A DNA stretch of 64,000 nt from Corallium rubrum (taxonomy: Eukaryota; Cnidaria; Anthozoa; Scleralcyonacea; Coralliidae): the NCBI GenBank assembly GCA_964035015.1, contig OZ036004.1:15187419-15251418 (forward strand). Direction: 5' to 3'. Shown in pieces: positions 1-12,629 of the stretch (its first letter is position 1; every line of letters starts with the position of its first letter). The translations under genes were made by a program, and so were the position numbers. Under the pieces are notes generated by a model. It did no database searches. It saw only the letters and a list, made by a program, of their open reading frames with translations, and was not told the origin of the DNA.

Positions 1-3000
1 AGAAACATCATTTTTACCGTTAGTTCGGCATTAGGAGCTTATTTGAGAAAAAAACATTTTCCGACTCAGAATGGCGAGATAAAACGTTTTTTAACATTTT
101 GAATGTGGCTAAACTGCCAAAATAGAAAAGTTGAGGGAATCATTCCAAATGTGTTGCTTTGCTAGTTTTACGTCAGAAACATCATTTTCATCGATAATTC
201 AGCATTTGGAACTTATTTGAGTAAAAAACTTTTTTCGACTCAGAATCGCGAGATAAACGTTTCTTAACATTTTGAATGTGGCAAAACTGCCAAAATAGAA
301 AAGTTGAGGGAATCATTCCAAATGTGTTGTGTTGCTAGTTTTACGTCAGAAACATCATTTTTACCGATAATTCGGCATTTGGAGCTTATTTGAGAAAAAA
401 ACTTTTTTTGACTCAGAATCGCGAGATAAACGTTTCTTAACATTTTGAATGTGGCTAAACTGCCAAAATAGAAAAGTTGAGGGAATCATTCCAAATGTGT
501 TGTTTTGCTAGTTTTACGTCAGAAACATCATTTTTACCGATAATTCGGCATTTGGAACTTATTTGAGAAAAAAACTTTTTTCGACTCAGAATCACGAGAT
601 AAACATTTTTGAAGATTTTGAAGGTGTCAAAACTGCAAAAATAGAAAAGTTGAGGGAATCATTCCAAATGTGTTGTGTTGCTAGTTTTACTTCAGAAACA
701 TCATTGTTACCGATAGTTCGGCATTAGGAGCTTATTTGAGGAAAAAACATTTTCCGACTTAGAATCGCGAGATAAAACGTTTTTTAACATTTTGAATGTG
801 GCTAAACTGCCAAAATAGAAAAGTTGAGGGAATCATTCCAAATGTGTTGTTTTGCTAGTTTTACGTCAGAAACATCATTTTCATCGATAATTCGGCATTT
901 GGAACTTATTTGAGAAAAAAACTCTTTTCGACCCAGAATGCGAGATAAACGTTTTTCAACATTTTGAAGGTGGCAAAACTGCCAAAATAGAAAAGTTGAG
1001 GGAATCATTCCAAATGTGTTGTGTTGCTAGTTTTACGTCAGAAACATCATTTTTACCGATAGTTCGGCATTTGGAGCTTATTTGAGAAAAACTTTTTTCG
1101 ACTCAGAATCACGAGATAAACATCTTTCAAGATTTTGAAGGTGGCAAAACTGCCAAAATAGAAAAGTTGAGGGAATCATTCCAAATGTGTTGTGTTGCTA
1201 GTTTTACTTCAGAATCATCATTTTTACCGTTAGTTCGGCATTAGGAGCTTATTTGAGAAAAAAACATTTTCCGACTCAGAATGGCGAGATAAAACGTTTT
1301 TTAACATTTTGAATGTGGCTAAACTGCCAAAATAGAAAAGTTGAGGGAATCATTCCAAATGTGTTGTTTTGCTAGTTTTACGTCAGAAACATCATTTTCA
1401 TCGATAATTCGGCATTTGGAACTTATTTGAGAAAAAAACTCTTTTCGAATCAGAATCGCGAGATAAACGTTTTTCAACATTTTGAAGGTGGCAAAACTGC
1501 CAAAATAGAAAAGTTGAGGGAATCATTCCAAATGTGTTGTGTTGCTAGTTTTACGTCAGAAACATCATTTTTTCCGATAGTTCGGCATTTGGAGCTTATT
1601 TCAGAAAAAACCTTTTTTGACTCAGAATCGCGAGATAAACGTTTCTTAACATTTTGAATGTGGCTAAACTGCCAAAATAGAAAAGTTGAGGGAATCATTC
1701 CAAATGTGTTGTTTTGCTAGTTTTACGTCAGAATCATCATTTTTACCGATAATTCGGCATTTGGAACTTATTTGAGAAAAAAACTTTTTTCGACTCAGAA
1801 TCACGAGATAAACATTTTTGAAGATTTTGAAGGTGTCAAAACTGCCAAAATAGAAAAGTTGAGGGAATCATTCCAAATGTGTTGTGTTGCTAGTTTTACT
1901 TCACAATCATCATTTTTACCGTTAGTTCGGCATTAGGAGCTTATTTGAGAAAAAAACATTTTCCGACTCAGAATCGCGAGATAAACGTTTCTTAACATTT
2001 TGAATGTGGCTAAACTGCCAAAATAGAAAAGTTGAGGGAATCATTCCAAATGTGTTGTTTTGCTAGTTTTACGTCAGAAACATCATTTTCATCGATAATT
2101 CGGCATTTGGAACTTATTTGAGAAAAAAACTCTTTTCGAATCAGAATCGCGAGATAAACGTTTTTCAACATTTTGAAGGTGGCAAAACTGCCAAAATAGA
2201 AAAGTTGAGGGAATCATTCCAAATGTGTTGTGTTGCTAGTTTTACGTCAGAAACATCATTTTCACCGATAATTCGGCATTTGGAACTTATTTGAGTAAAA
2301 AACTTTTTTTGACTCAGAATCGCGAGATAAACGTTTCTTAACATTTTGAATGTGGCTAAACTGCCAAAATAGAAAAGTTGAGGGAATCATTCCAAATGTG
2401 TTGTTTTGCTAGTTTTACGTCAGAATCATCATTTTTACCGATAATTCGGCATTTGGAACTTATTTGAGAAAAAAACTTTTTTCGACTCAGAATCACGAGA
2501 TAAACATTTTTGAAGATTTTGAAGGTGTCAAAACTGCCAAAATAGAAAAGTTGAGGGAATCATTCCAAATGTGTTGTGTTGCTAGTTTTACTTCAGAAAC
2601 ATCATTTTTACCGATAGTTCGGCATTAGGAGCTTATTTGAGGAAAAAACAATTTCCGACTCAGAATCGCGAGATAAAACGTTTTTTAACATTTTGAATGT
2701 GGCTAAACTGCCAAAATAGAAAAGTTGAGGGAATCATTCCAAATGTGTTGTTTTGCTAGTTTTACGTCAGAAACATCATTTTCATCGATAATTCAGCATT
2801 TGGAACTTATTTGAGTAAAAAACTTTTTTCGACTCAGAATCGCGAGATAAACGTTTCTTAACATTTTGAATGTGGCTAAACTGCCAAAATAGAAAAGTTG
2901 AGGGAATCATTCCAAATGTGTTGTTTTGCTAGTTTTACGTCAGAACATCATTTTTACCGATAATTCGGCATTTGGAGCTTATTTGAGAAAAAAACTTTTT

Positions 3001-6000
3001 TCGACTCGGAATCACGAGATAAACATTTTTCAAGATTTTGAAGGTGGCAAAACTGCCAAAATAGAAAAGTGGAGGGAATCATTCCAAATGTGTTGTTTTG
3101 CTAGTTTTACGTCAGAAACATCATTTTTACCGATAATTCGGCATTTGGAGCTTATTTGAGAAAAGAACTTTTTTCGACTCAGAATCGCGAGATAAACGTT
3201 TTTCAACATTTTGAAGGTGGCATAACTGCCAAAATAGAAAAGTTGAGGGAATCATTCCAAATGTGTTGTGTTGCTAGTTTTACGTCAGAAACATCATTTT
3301 TACCGATAGTTCGGCATTTGGAGCTTATTTGAGAAAAAACTTTTTACGACTCAGAATCGCGAGATAAACGTTTCTTAACATTTTGAATGTGGCTAAACTG
3401 CCAAAATAGAAAAGTTGAGGGAATCATTCCAAATGTGTTGTTTTGCTAATTTTACCGCAGGAACATCATTTTTACCGATAATTCGGCATTTGGAGCTTAT
3501 TTTGGAAAAAAAACTTTTTTCGACTCAGAATCGCGAGATAAACGTTTCTCAACATTTTGAAGGTGGCAAAACTGCCAAAATAGAAAAGTTGAGGGAATCA
3601 TTCCAAATGTGTTGTTTTGCTAGTTTTACTTCAGAAACATCATTTTCTCCGATAATTCGGCATTTGGAGCTTATTTGAGAAAAAAACTTTTTTCGACTCA
3701 GAATCGCGAGATAAACGTTTTTCAACATTTTGAAGGTGGCAAAACTGCCAAAATAGAAAAGTTGAGGGAATCATTCCAAATGGGTTGTTCTGCTAGTTTA
3801 AGGTCAGAAACATCATTTTTACCGATAATTCGGCATTTGGAACTTATTTGAGAAAAGAACTTTTTCGGACTCAGAATCGCGAGGTAAACGTTTTTCAAGA
3901 TTTTGAATGTGGCAAAAGTGCCAAAATAGAAAAGTTGAGGGAATCATTCCAAATGTGTTGTTTTGCTAGTTTTACGTCAGAACATCATTTTTACCGATAA
4001 TTCGGCATTTGGAGCTTATTTGAGAAAAAAACTTTTTTCGACTCAGAATCGCGAGATAAACGTTTTTCAAGATTTTGAATGTGGCAAAACTGCCAAAATA
4101 GAAAAGTTGAGGGAATCATTCCAAATGTGTTGTGTTGCTAGTTTTACTTCAGAAACATCATTTTTACCGATAGTTCGGCATTAGGAGCTTATTTGAGAAA
4201 AAAACATTTTCCGACTCAGAATGGCGAGATAAAACGTTTTTTAACATTTTGAATGTGGCTAAACTGCCAAAATAGAAAAGTTGAGGGAATCATTCCAAAT
4301 GTGTTGTTTTGCTAGTTTTACGTCAGAAACATCATTTTCATCGATAATTCGGCATTTGGAACTTATTTGAGTAAAAAACTTTTTTCGACTCAGAATCGCG
4401 AGATAAACGTTTTTCAACATTTTGAAAGTGGCAAAACTGCCAAAATAGAAAAGTTGAGGGAATCATTCCAAATGTGTTGTTTTCCTAGTTTTACGTCAGA
4501 ACATCATTTTTACCGATAATTCGGCATTTGGAGCTTATTTGAGAAAAAAACTTTTTTCGACTCAGAATCGCGAGATAAACGTTTTTCAACATTTTGAAGG
4601 TGGCAAAACTGCCAAAATAGAAAAGTTGAGGGAATCATTCCAAATGTGTTGTGTTGCTAGTTTTACTTCAGAAACATCATTTTTACCGTTAGTTCGGCAT
4701 TAGGAGCTTATTTGAGGAAAAAACATTTTCCGACTTAGAATCGCGAGATAAAACGTTTTTTAACATTTTGAATGTGGCTAAACTGCCAAAATAGAAAAGT
4801 TGAGGGAATCATTCCAAATGTGTTGCTTTGCTAGTTTTACGTCAGAAACATCATTTTCATCGATAATTCGGCATTTGGAACTTATTTGAGAAAAAAACTC
4901 TTTTCGACCCAGAATGCGAGATAAACGTTTTTCAACATTTTGAAGGTGGCAAAACTGCCAAAATAGAAAAGTTGAGGGAATCATTCCAAATGTGTTGTGT
5001 TGCTAGTTTTACGTCAGAAACATCATTTTTACCGATAGTTCGGCATTTGGAGCTTATTTGAGAAAAAAACTTTTTTCGACTCAGAATCACGAGATAAACA
5101 TCTTTCAAGATTTTGAAGGTGGCAAAACTGCCAAAATAGAAAAGTTGAGGGAATCATTCCAAATGTGTGGTGTTGCTAGTTTTACTTCAGAAACATCATT
5201 TTTACCGATAGTTCGGCATTAGGAGCTTATTTGAGGAAAAAACATTTTCCGACTCAGAATGGCGAGATAAAACGTTTTTTAACATTTTGAATGTGGCTAA
5301 ACTGCCAAAATAGAAAAGTTGAGGGAATCATTCCAAATGTGTTGTTTTGCTAGTTTTACGTCAGAAACATCATTTTCATCGATAATTCGGCATTTGGAAC
5401 TTATTTGAGAAAAAAACTTTTTTCGACTCAGAATCGCGAGATAAACGTTTTTCAACATTTTGAAGGTGGCAAAACTGCCAAAATAGAAAAGTTGAGGGAA
5501 TCATTCCAAATGTGTTGTGTTGCTAGTTTTACGTCAGAAACATCATTTTTACCGATAGTTCGGCATTTGGAGCTTATTTGAGAAAAAAACTTTTTTCGAC
5601 TCAGAATCGCGAGATAAACGTTTCTTAACATTTTGAATGTGGCTAAACTGCCAAAATAGAAAAGTTGAGGGAATCATTCCAAATGTGTTGTTTTGCTAGT
5701 TTTACGTCAGAAACATCATTTTTACCGATAATTCGGCATTTGGAACTTATTTGAGAAAAAAACTTTTTTCGACTCAGAATCGCGAGATAAACGTTTTTCA
5801 ACATTTTGAAGGTGGCAAAACTGCCAAAATAGAAAAGTTGAGGGAATCATTCCAAATGTGTTGTTTGCTAGTTTTACGTCAGAAACATCATTTTTACCGA
5901 TAGTTCGGCATTAGGAGCTTATTTGAGAAAAAAACATTTTCCGACTCAGAATGGCGAGATAAAACGTTTTTTAACATTTTGAATGTGGCTAAACTGCCAA

Positions 6001-9000
6001 AATAGAAAAGTTGAGGGAATCATTCCAAATGTGTTGCTTTGCTAGTTTTACGTCAGAAACATCATTTTCATCGATAATTCGGCATTTGGAACTTATTTGA
6101 GAAAAAACTTTTTTCGACTCAGAATCGCGAGATAAACGTTTTTCAACATTTTGAAGGTGGCAAAACTGCCAAAATAGAAAAGTTGAGGGAATCATTCCAA
6201 ATGTGTTGTGTTGCTAGTTTTACGTCAGAAACATCATTTTTACCGATAGTTCGGCATTTGGACCTTATTTGAGAAAAAAACTTTTTTGACTCAGAATCGC
6301 GAGATAAACGTTTCTTAACATTTTGAATGTGGCAAAACTGCCAAAATAGAAAAGTTGAGGGAATCATTCCAAATGTGTTGTTTTGCTAATTTTACCGCAG
6401 GAACATCATTTTTACCGATAATTCGGCATTTGGAGCTTATTTTGAAAAAAAACTTTTTTCGACTCAGAATCGCGAGATAAACGTTTCTCAACATTTTGAA
6501 GGTGGCAAAACTGCCAAAATAGAAAAGTTGAGGGAATCATTCCAAATGTGTTGTTTTGCTAGTTTTTCGTCAGAAACATCATTTTTTCCGATAATTCGGC
6601 ATTTGGAGCTTATTTGAGAAAAAAACTTTTTTCGACTCAGAATCGCGAGATAAACGTTTTTCAACATTTTGAAGGTGGCAAAACTGCCAAAATAGAAAAG
6701 TTGAGGGAATCATTCCAAATGTGTTGTTTTGCAAGTTTTACGTCAGAAACATCATTTTTACCGATAATTCGGCATTTGGAACTTATTTGAGAAAAAAACT
6801 TTTTTCCACTCAGAATCGCGAGATAAACGTTTTTCAACATTTTGAAGGTGGCAAAACTGCCAAAATAGAAAAGTTGAGGGAATCATTCCAAAATGATTGT
6901 TTTGCTAGTTTTACGTCAGAACATCATTTTTACCGATAATTCGGCATTTGGAGCTTATTTGAGAAAAAAACTTTTTTCGACTCAGAATCGCGAGATAAAC
7001 GTTTTTCAACATTTTGAAGGTGGCAAAACTGCCAAAATAGAAAAGTTGAGGGAATCATTCCAAATGTGTTGTGTTGCTAGTTTTACGTCAGAAACATCAT
7101 TTTTACCGTTAGTTCGGCATTAGGAGCTTATTTGAGAAAAAAACATTTTCCGACTCAGAATCGCGAGATAAAACGTTTTTTAACATTTTGAATGTGGCTA
7201 AACTGCCAAAATAGAAAAGTTGAGGGAATCATTCCAAATGTGTTGTTTTGCTAGTTTTACGTCAGAAACATCATTTTCATCGATAATTCAACATTTGGAA
7301 CTTATTTGAGATAAAAACTCTTTTCGACTCAGAATCGCGAGATAAACGTTTTTCAACATTTTGAAGGTGGCAAAACTGCCAAAATAGAAAAGTTGAGGGA
7401 ATCATTCCAAATGTGTTGTTTTGCTAGTTTTACGTCAGAACATCATTTTTACCGATAATTCGGCATTTGGAGCTTATTTGAGAAAAAAACTTTTTTCGAC
7501 TCGGAATCACGAGATAAACATTTTTCAAGATTTTGAAGGTGGCAAAACTGCCAAAATAGAAAAGTGGAGGGAATCATTCCAAATGTGTTGTTTTGCTAGT
7601 TTTACGTCAGAAACATCATTTTTACCGATAATTCGGCATTTGGAGCTTATTTGAGAAAAAAACTTTTTTCGACTCAGAATCGCGAGATAAACGTTTTTCA
7701 ACATTTTGAAGGTGGCAAAACTGCCAAAATAGAAAAGTTGAGGGAATCATTCCAAATGTGTTGTGTTGCTAGTTTTACTTCACAATCATCATTTTTACCG
7801 TTAGTTCGGCATTAGGAGCTTATTTGAGAAAAAAACATTTTCCGACTCAGAATGGCGAGATAAAACGTTTTTTAACATTTTGAATGTGGCTAAACTGCCA
7901 AAATAGAAAAGTTGAGGGAATCATTCCAAATGTGTTGCTTTGCTAGTTTTACGTCAGAAACATCATTTTCATCGATAATTCAGCATTTGGAACTTATTTG
8001 AGTAAAAAACTTTTTTCGACCCAGAATCGCGAGATAAACGTTTTTCAACATTTTGAAGGTGGCAAAACTGCCAAAATAGAAAAGTTGAGGGAATCATTCC
8101 AAATGTGTTGTGTTGCTAGTTTTACGTCAGAAACATCATTTTTACCGATAGTTCGGCATTTGGAGCTTATTTGAGAAAAAACTTTTTTCGACTCAGAATC
8201 GCGAGATAAACGTTTCTTAACATTTTGAATGTGGCTAAACTGCCAAAATAGAAAAGTTGAGGGAATCATTCCAAATGTGTTGTTTTGCTAATTTTACCGC
8301 AGGAACATCATTTTTACCGATAATTCGGCATTTGGAGCTTATTTTGGAAAAAAAACTTTTTTCGACTCAGAATCGCGAGATAAACGTTTCTCAACATTAA
8401 GTGGCAAAACTGCCTAAATAGAAAAGTTGAGGGAATCATTCCAAATGTGTTGTGTTGCTAGTTTTACGTCAGAAACATCATTTTCTCCGATAATTCGGCA
8501 TTTGGAGCTTATTTGAGAAAAAAACTTTTTTCGACTCAGAATCGCGAGATAAACGTTTTTCAACATTTTGAAGGTGGCAAAACTGCCAAAATAGAAAAGT
8601 TGAGGGAATCATTCCAAATGTGTTGTTTTGCTAGTTTTACGTCAGAAACATCATTTTTACCGATAATTCGGCATTTGGAACTTATTTGAGAAAAAAACTT
8701 TTTTCGACTCAGAATCGCGAGGTAAACGTTTTTCAACATTTTGAAGGTGGCAAAACTGCCAAAATAGAAAAGTTGAGGGAATCATTCCAAATGTGTTGTT
8801 TTGCTAGTTTTACGTCAGAACATCATTTTTACCGATAATTCGGCATTTGGAGCTTATTTGAGAAAAAAACTTTTTTCGACTCAGAATCGCGAGATAAACG
8901 TTTCTCAACATTTTGAAGGTGGCAAAACTGCCAAAATAGAAAAGTTGAGGGAATCATTCCAAATGTGTTGTGTTGCTAGTTTTACGTCAGAAACATCATT

Positions 9001-11760
9001 TTTACCGATAGTTCGGCATTAGGAGCTTATTTGAGAAAAAAACATTTTCCGACTCAGAATCGCGAGATAAAACGTTTCTTAACATTTTGAATGTGGCTAA
9101 ACTGCCAAAATAGAAAAGTTGAGGGAATCATTCCAAATGTGTTGTTTTGCTAGTTTTACGTCAGAAACATCATTTTTACCGATAATTCGGCATTTGGAGC
9201 TTATTTGAGAAAAAAACTTTTTTCGACTCAGAATCGCGAGATAAACGTTTTTCAACATTTTGAATGTGGCAAATGCCAAAATAGAAAAGTTGAGGGAATC
9301 ATTCCAAATGTGTTGTTTTGCTAGTTTTACGTCAGAACATCATTTTTACCGATAATTCGGCATTTGGAGCTTATTTGAGAAAAAAATTTTTTCGACTCGG
9401 AATCACGAGATAAACATTTTTCAAGATTTTGAAGGTGGCAAAACTGCCAAAATAGAAAAGTTGAGGGAATCATTCCAAATGTGTTGTTTTGCTAGTTTTA
9501 CGTCAGAACATCATTTTTACCGATAATTCGGCATTTGGAGCTTATTTGAGAAAAAAACTTTTTTCGACTCAGAATCGCGAGATAAACGTTTTTCAACATT
9601 TTGAAGGTGGCAAAACTGCCAAAATAGAAAAGTTGAGGGAATCATTCCAAATGTGTTGTGTTGCTAGTTTTACGTCAGAAACATCATTTTTACCGATAGT
9701 TCGGCATTTGGAGCTTATTTGAAAAAAAACTTTTTTCGACTCAGAATCGCGAGATAAACGTTTCTTAACATTTTGAATGTGGCTAAACTGCCAAAATAGA
9801 AAAGTTGAGGGAATCATTCCAAATGTGTTGTTTTGCTAGTTTTACGTCAGAAACATCATTTTTACCGATAATTCGGCATTTGGAGCTTATTTGAGAAAAA
9901 AACTTTTTTCGACTCAGAATCGCGAGATAAACGTTTTTCAACATTTTGAAGGTGGCAAAACTGCCAAAATAGAAAAGTTGAGGGAATCATTCCAAATGTG
10001 TTGTGTTGCTAGTTTTACGTCAGAAACATCATTTTTACCGATAGTTCGGCATTTGGAGCTTATTTGAGAAAAACTTTTTCGACTCAGAATCACGAGATAA
10101 ACATCTTTCAAGATTTTGAAGGTGGCAAAACTGCCAAAATAGAAAAGTTGAGGGAATCACTCCAAATGTGTTGTTTTGCTAGTTTTACGTCAGAAACATC
10201 ATTTTTACCGATAGTTCGGCATTTGGAGCTTATTTGAAAAAAACTTTTTTCGACTCAGAATCGCGAGATAAACGTTTCTTAACATTTTGAATGTGGCTAA
10301 ACTGCCAAAATAGAAAAGTTGAGGGAATCATTCCAAATGTGTTGCTTTGCTAGTTTTACGTCAGAAACATCATTTTCATCGATAATTCAGCATTTGGAAC
10401 TTATTTGAGTAAAAAACTTTTTTCGACTCAGAATCGCGAGATAAACGTTTTTCAACATTTTGAAGGTGGCAAAACTGCCAAAATAGAAAAGTTGAGGGAA
10501 TCATTCCAAATGTGTTGTGTTGCTAGTTTTACGTCAGAAACATCATTTTTTCCGATAGTTCGGCATTTGGAGCTTATTTCAGAAAAAACCTTTTTTGACT
10601 CAGAATCGCGAGATAAACGTTTCTTAACATTTTGAATGTGGCTAAACTGCCAAAATAGAAAAGTTGAGGGAATCATTCCAAATGTGTTGTTTTGCTAGTT
10701 TTACGTCAGAATCATCATTTTTACCGATAATTCGGCATTTGGAGCTTATTTGAGAAAAAACTTTTTTCGACTCAGAATCACGAGATAAACATTTTTCAAG
10801 ATTTTGAAGGTGACAAAACTGCCAAAATAGAAAAGTTGAGGGAATCATTCCAAATGTGTTGTGTTGCTAGTTTTACTTCAGAATCATCATTTTTACCGTT
10901 AGTTCGGCATTAGGAGCTTATTTGAGAAAAAAACATTTTCCGACTCAGAATCGCGAGATAAAACGTTTTTTAACATTTTGAATGTGGCTAAACTGCCAAA
11001 ATAGAAAAGTTGAGGGAATCATTCCAAATGTGTTGTTTTGCTAGTTTTACGTCAGAAACATCATTTTTACCGATAATTCGGCATTTGGAACTTATTTGAG
11101 AAAAAAACTTTTTTCGACTCAGAATCGCGAGATAAACGTTTTTCAACATTTTGAAGGTGGCAAAACTGCCAAAATAGAAAAGTTGAGGGAATCATTCCAA
11201 ATGTGTTGTGTTGCTAGTTTTACGTCAGAAACATCATTTTTACCGATAGTTCGGCATTTGGAGCTTATTTGAGAAAAAACTTTTTACGACTCAGAATCGC
11301 GAGATAAACGTTTCTTAACATTTTGAATGTGGCTAAACTGCCAAAATAGAAAAGTTGAGGGAATCATTCCAAAAGTGTTGTTTTGCTAATTTTGCCGCAG
11401 AAACATCATTTTTACCGATAATTCGGCATTTGGAGCTTATTTTGGAAAAAAAACTTTTTTCGACTCAGAATCGCGAGATAAACGTTTCTCAACATTTTGA
11501 AGGTGGCAAAACTGCCAAAATAGAAAAGTTGAGGGAATCATTCCAAATGTGTTGTTTTGCTAGTTTTATGTCAGAAACATCATTTTCTCCGATAATTCGG
11601 CATTTGGAGCTTATTTGAGAAAAAAACTTTTTTCGACTCAGAATCGCGAGATAAACGTTTTTCAACATTTTGAAGGTGGCAAAACTGCCAAAATAGAAAA
11701 GTTGAGGGAATCATTCCAAATGTGTTGTGTTGCTAGTTTTACGTCAGAAACATCATTTTT
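1..11760. repeat. Satellite A, ~173-bp tandem array
   Basis: About 68 head-to-tail copies of a ~173-bp monomer. The anchor motif aatagaaaagttgaggg recurs at 121, 294, 467 and 640, a spacing of 173 bp each time. Each monomer holds three short inverted repeats: GGCA-aaac-TGCC, GGAAT-c-ATTCC and an A-run/T-run pair (aaaaaaacttttttc). Monomers differ by point changes and small indels that define variants, for example gaatggcgagataaaacg against gaatcgcgagataaacg. The array starts before the window and is broken at 11760 by the Helentron. Short open frames inside it are the same repeat read again and again, with no start or domain logic, so I call no gene. The length is nucleosome-like, as in many centromeric or pericentromeric satellites; that role is inference only. 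Confidence 0.95.
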
Positions 11761-11772
11761 GTGACTACCGCT
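11761..11772 (+). repeat. Helentron left subterminal inverted repeat
   Basis: gtgactaccgct lies directly after the satellite T-tract. Its exact reverse complement is at 21344-21355, and the match ends abruptly after 12 bp. Terminal or subterminal inverted repeats of this size are a described Helentron feature and likely mark the Rep recognition end. Confidence 0.88.
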
Positions 11773-11785
11773 GACCTGTCAGCGG
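11768..11785 (+). other. Left-end hairpin
   Basis: CCGCTGAC-ct-GTCAGCGG is a perfect 8-bp stem with a 2-nt loop. Its left arm overlaps the last five bases of the left inverted repeat. It may be part of the Rep recognition or nicking structure; that role is inferred from position. Confidence 0.7.
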
Positions 11786-12268
11786 GAGCCACTATGTCGG
11801 CGTGATGCTTGCTTGCGCGGGTGTCTTGGACCTCACTTACGTCATACTCGACAACCATCGCCGCAACATCGCCCGATATTCGACAAGATCGTCAATTTGG
11901 TCGACATGATCGCCATGTACTCGAGAAGTGCTCGCGTTGTTCGTGGGGGTATGATAAGCGAAAAGCGAAACCAGTTCAAACCAATTGTGAACCTCGTGTT
12001 TGGTTTGGACGATTTGTCATTTCGAGTTTTCTCACTGCCTGTTTCAGTAATAAATCTTTCCTTTTCGGAAAGGTTTCTATCGTTCTCTGTTACAAGGTAA
12101 GAAGTAGTTTTAAAACTGTGACGTTTGTTTATCTCAATCGATCTGAAACAAATCTCGACTCAACAGAACTGACTGAGGACTGAGCTGACTGGGTGCTTTG
12201 TTTGTTTGTTGTAGGTGTTTTTCAGCATCTTATTTTATTCAGTTTTGTTAAAGAAACGAAAGTTTGCG

Positions 12269-12377
12269 CAGACCCAAGCCAGCGGTCTGACTGAGCGTCA
12301 AGTGTTACGCTATCGAGACTTTTTATTGAACGAAAGTTTTGGGCAGACCCAAGCCAGCGGTCTGACTGAGCGTCAAG
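12269..12377 (+). repeat. 34-bp direct repeat pair, 75-bp spacing
   Basis: The segment beginning cagacccaagccagcggtct occurs identically at 12269-12302 and 12344-12377. Flanking bases (cgaaagtt before, gttacgct after) are also shared, so the duplicated unit is about 75 bp. Each copy contains AGACC...GGTCT, a weak inverted repeat. Confidence 0.9.
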
Positions 12378-12418
12378 GTTACGCTCTCTATCTATTGAAA
12401 CATTGTTGATAAAGTTCT

Positions 12419-12462
12419 ATTGAGAAACTATTAAGAAACTATTGAGAAATTATTGAGAAACT
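12419..12462 (+). repeat. 11-bp x 4 minisatellite
   Basis: Four consecutive 11-mers: attgagaaact, attaagaaact, attgagaaatt, attgagaaact. Short internal minisatellites are common in Helentrons and their non-autonomous relatives. Confidence 0.9.
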
Positions 12463-12629
12463 GAAAGCTTGAAATCTGTTGTGATTCTGAAGTGCTCGGC
12501 GTTTATTCGTCAAACCCACGCGAGAAACACGCGGTTTTTTGTTATTGTAAAATTTCAAGTGTGACGTCATCTATTATAATTTTGAAATATAATCACAAAA
12601 TACATTAGCATTTAGCAAAATACTTCAAA

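Larger units (their letters stand above)
11786..12629 (+). other. Helentron 5' non-coding region
   Basis: About 840 bp between the left terminus and the first ATG, with higher GC than the satellites. It holds a 34-bp perfect direct repeat (12269-12302 and 12344-12377, 75 bp apart) and an 11-bp minisatellite (12419-12462). A plausible small intron also lies here, with donor CAAG/GTAAGA at 12097 and a T/G-rich tract ending TTGTAG at 12214. Two overlapping open frames at 11809-12183 and 11813-12100 have no recognisable domain, and one ends inside the donor, so I call no gene. Promoter elements are expected here, but I cannot point to one. Confidence 0.55.

Noticed and set aside
802-11618. Many 60-90 codon open frames on both strands of satellite A
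   Set aside because: Periodic with the 173-bp monomer, overlapping on both strands, with no domain and no start context.
1-11760. CENP-B-box-like motif in satellite A (TTCGACTCAGAATCGCGAG)
   Set aside because: Starts like the box (TTCGnnnnA), but the CGGG core is missing and the spacing is off by two bases.
1-11760. CRISPR-like array
   Set aside because: Repeats are whole 173-bp monomers without unique spacers, in a eukaryotic context.
11809-12183. 124- and 95-codon frames in the Helentron 5' region
   Set aside because: Overlapping, no recognisable domain, and one ends within a probable splice donor.
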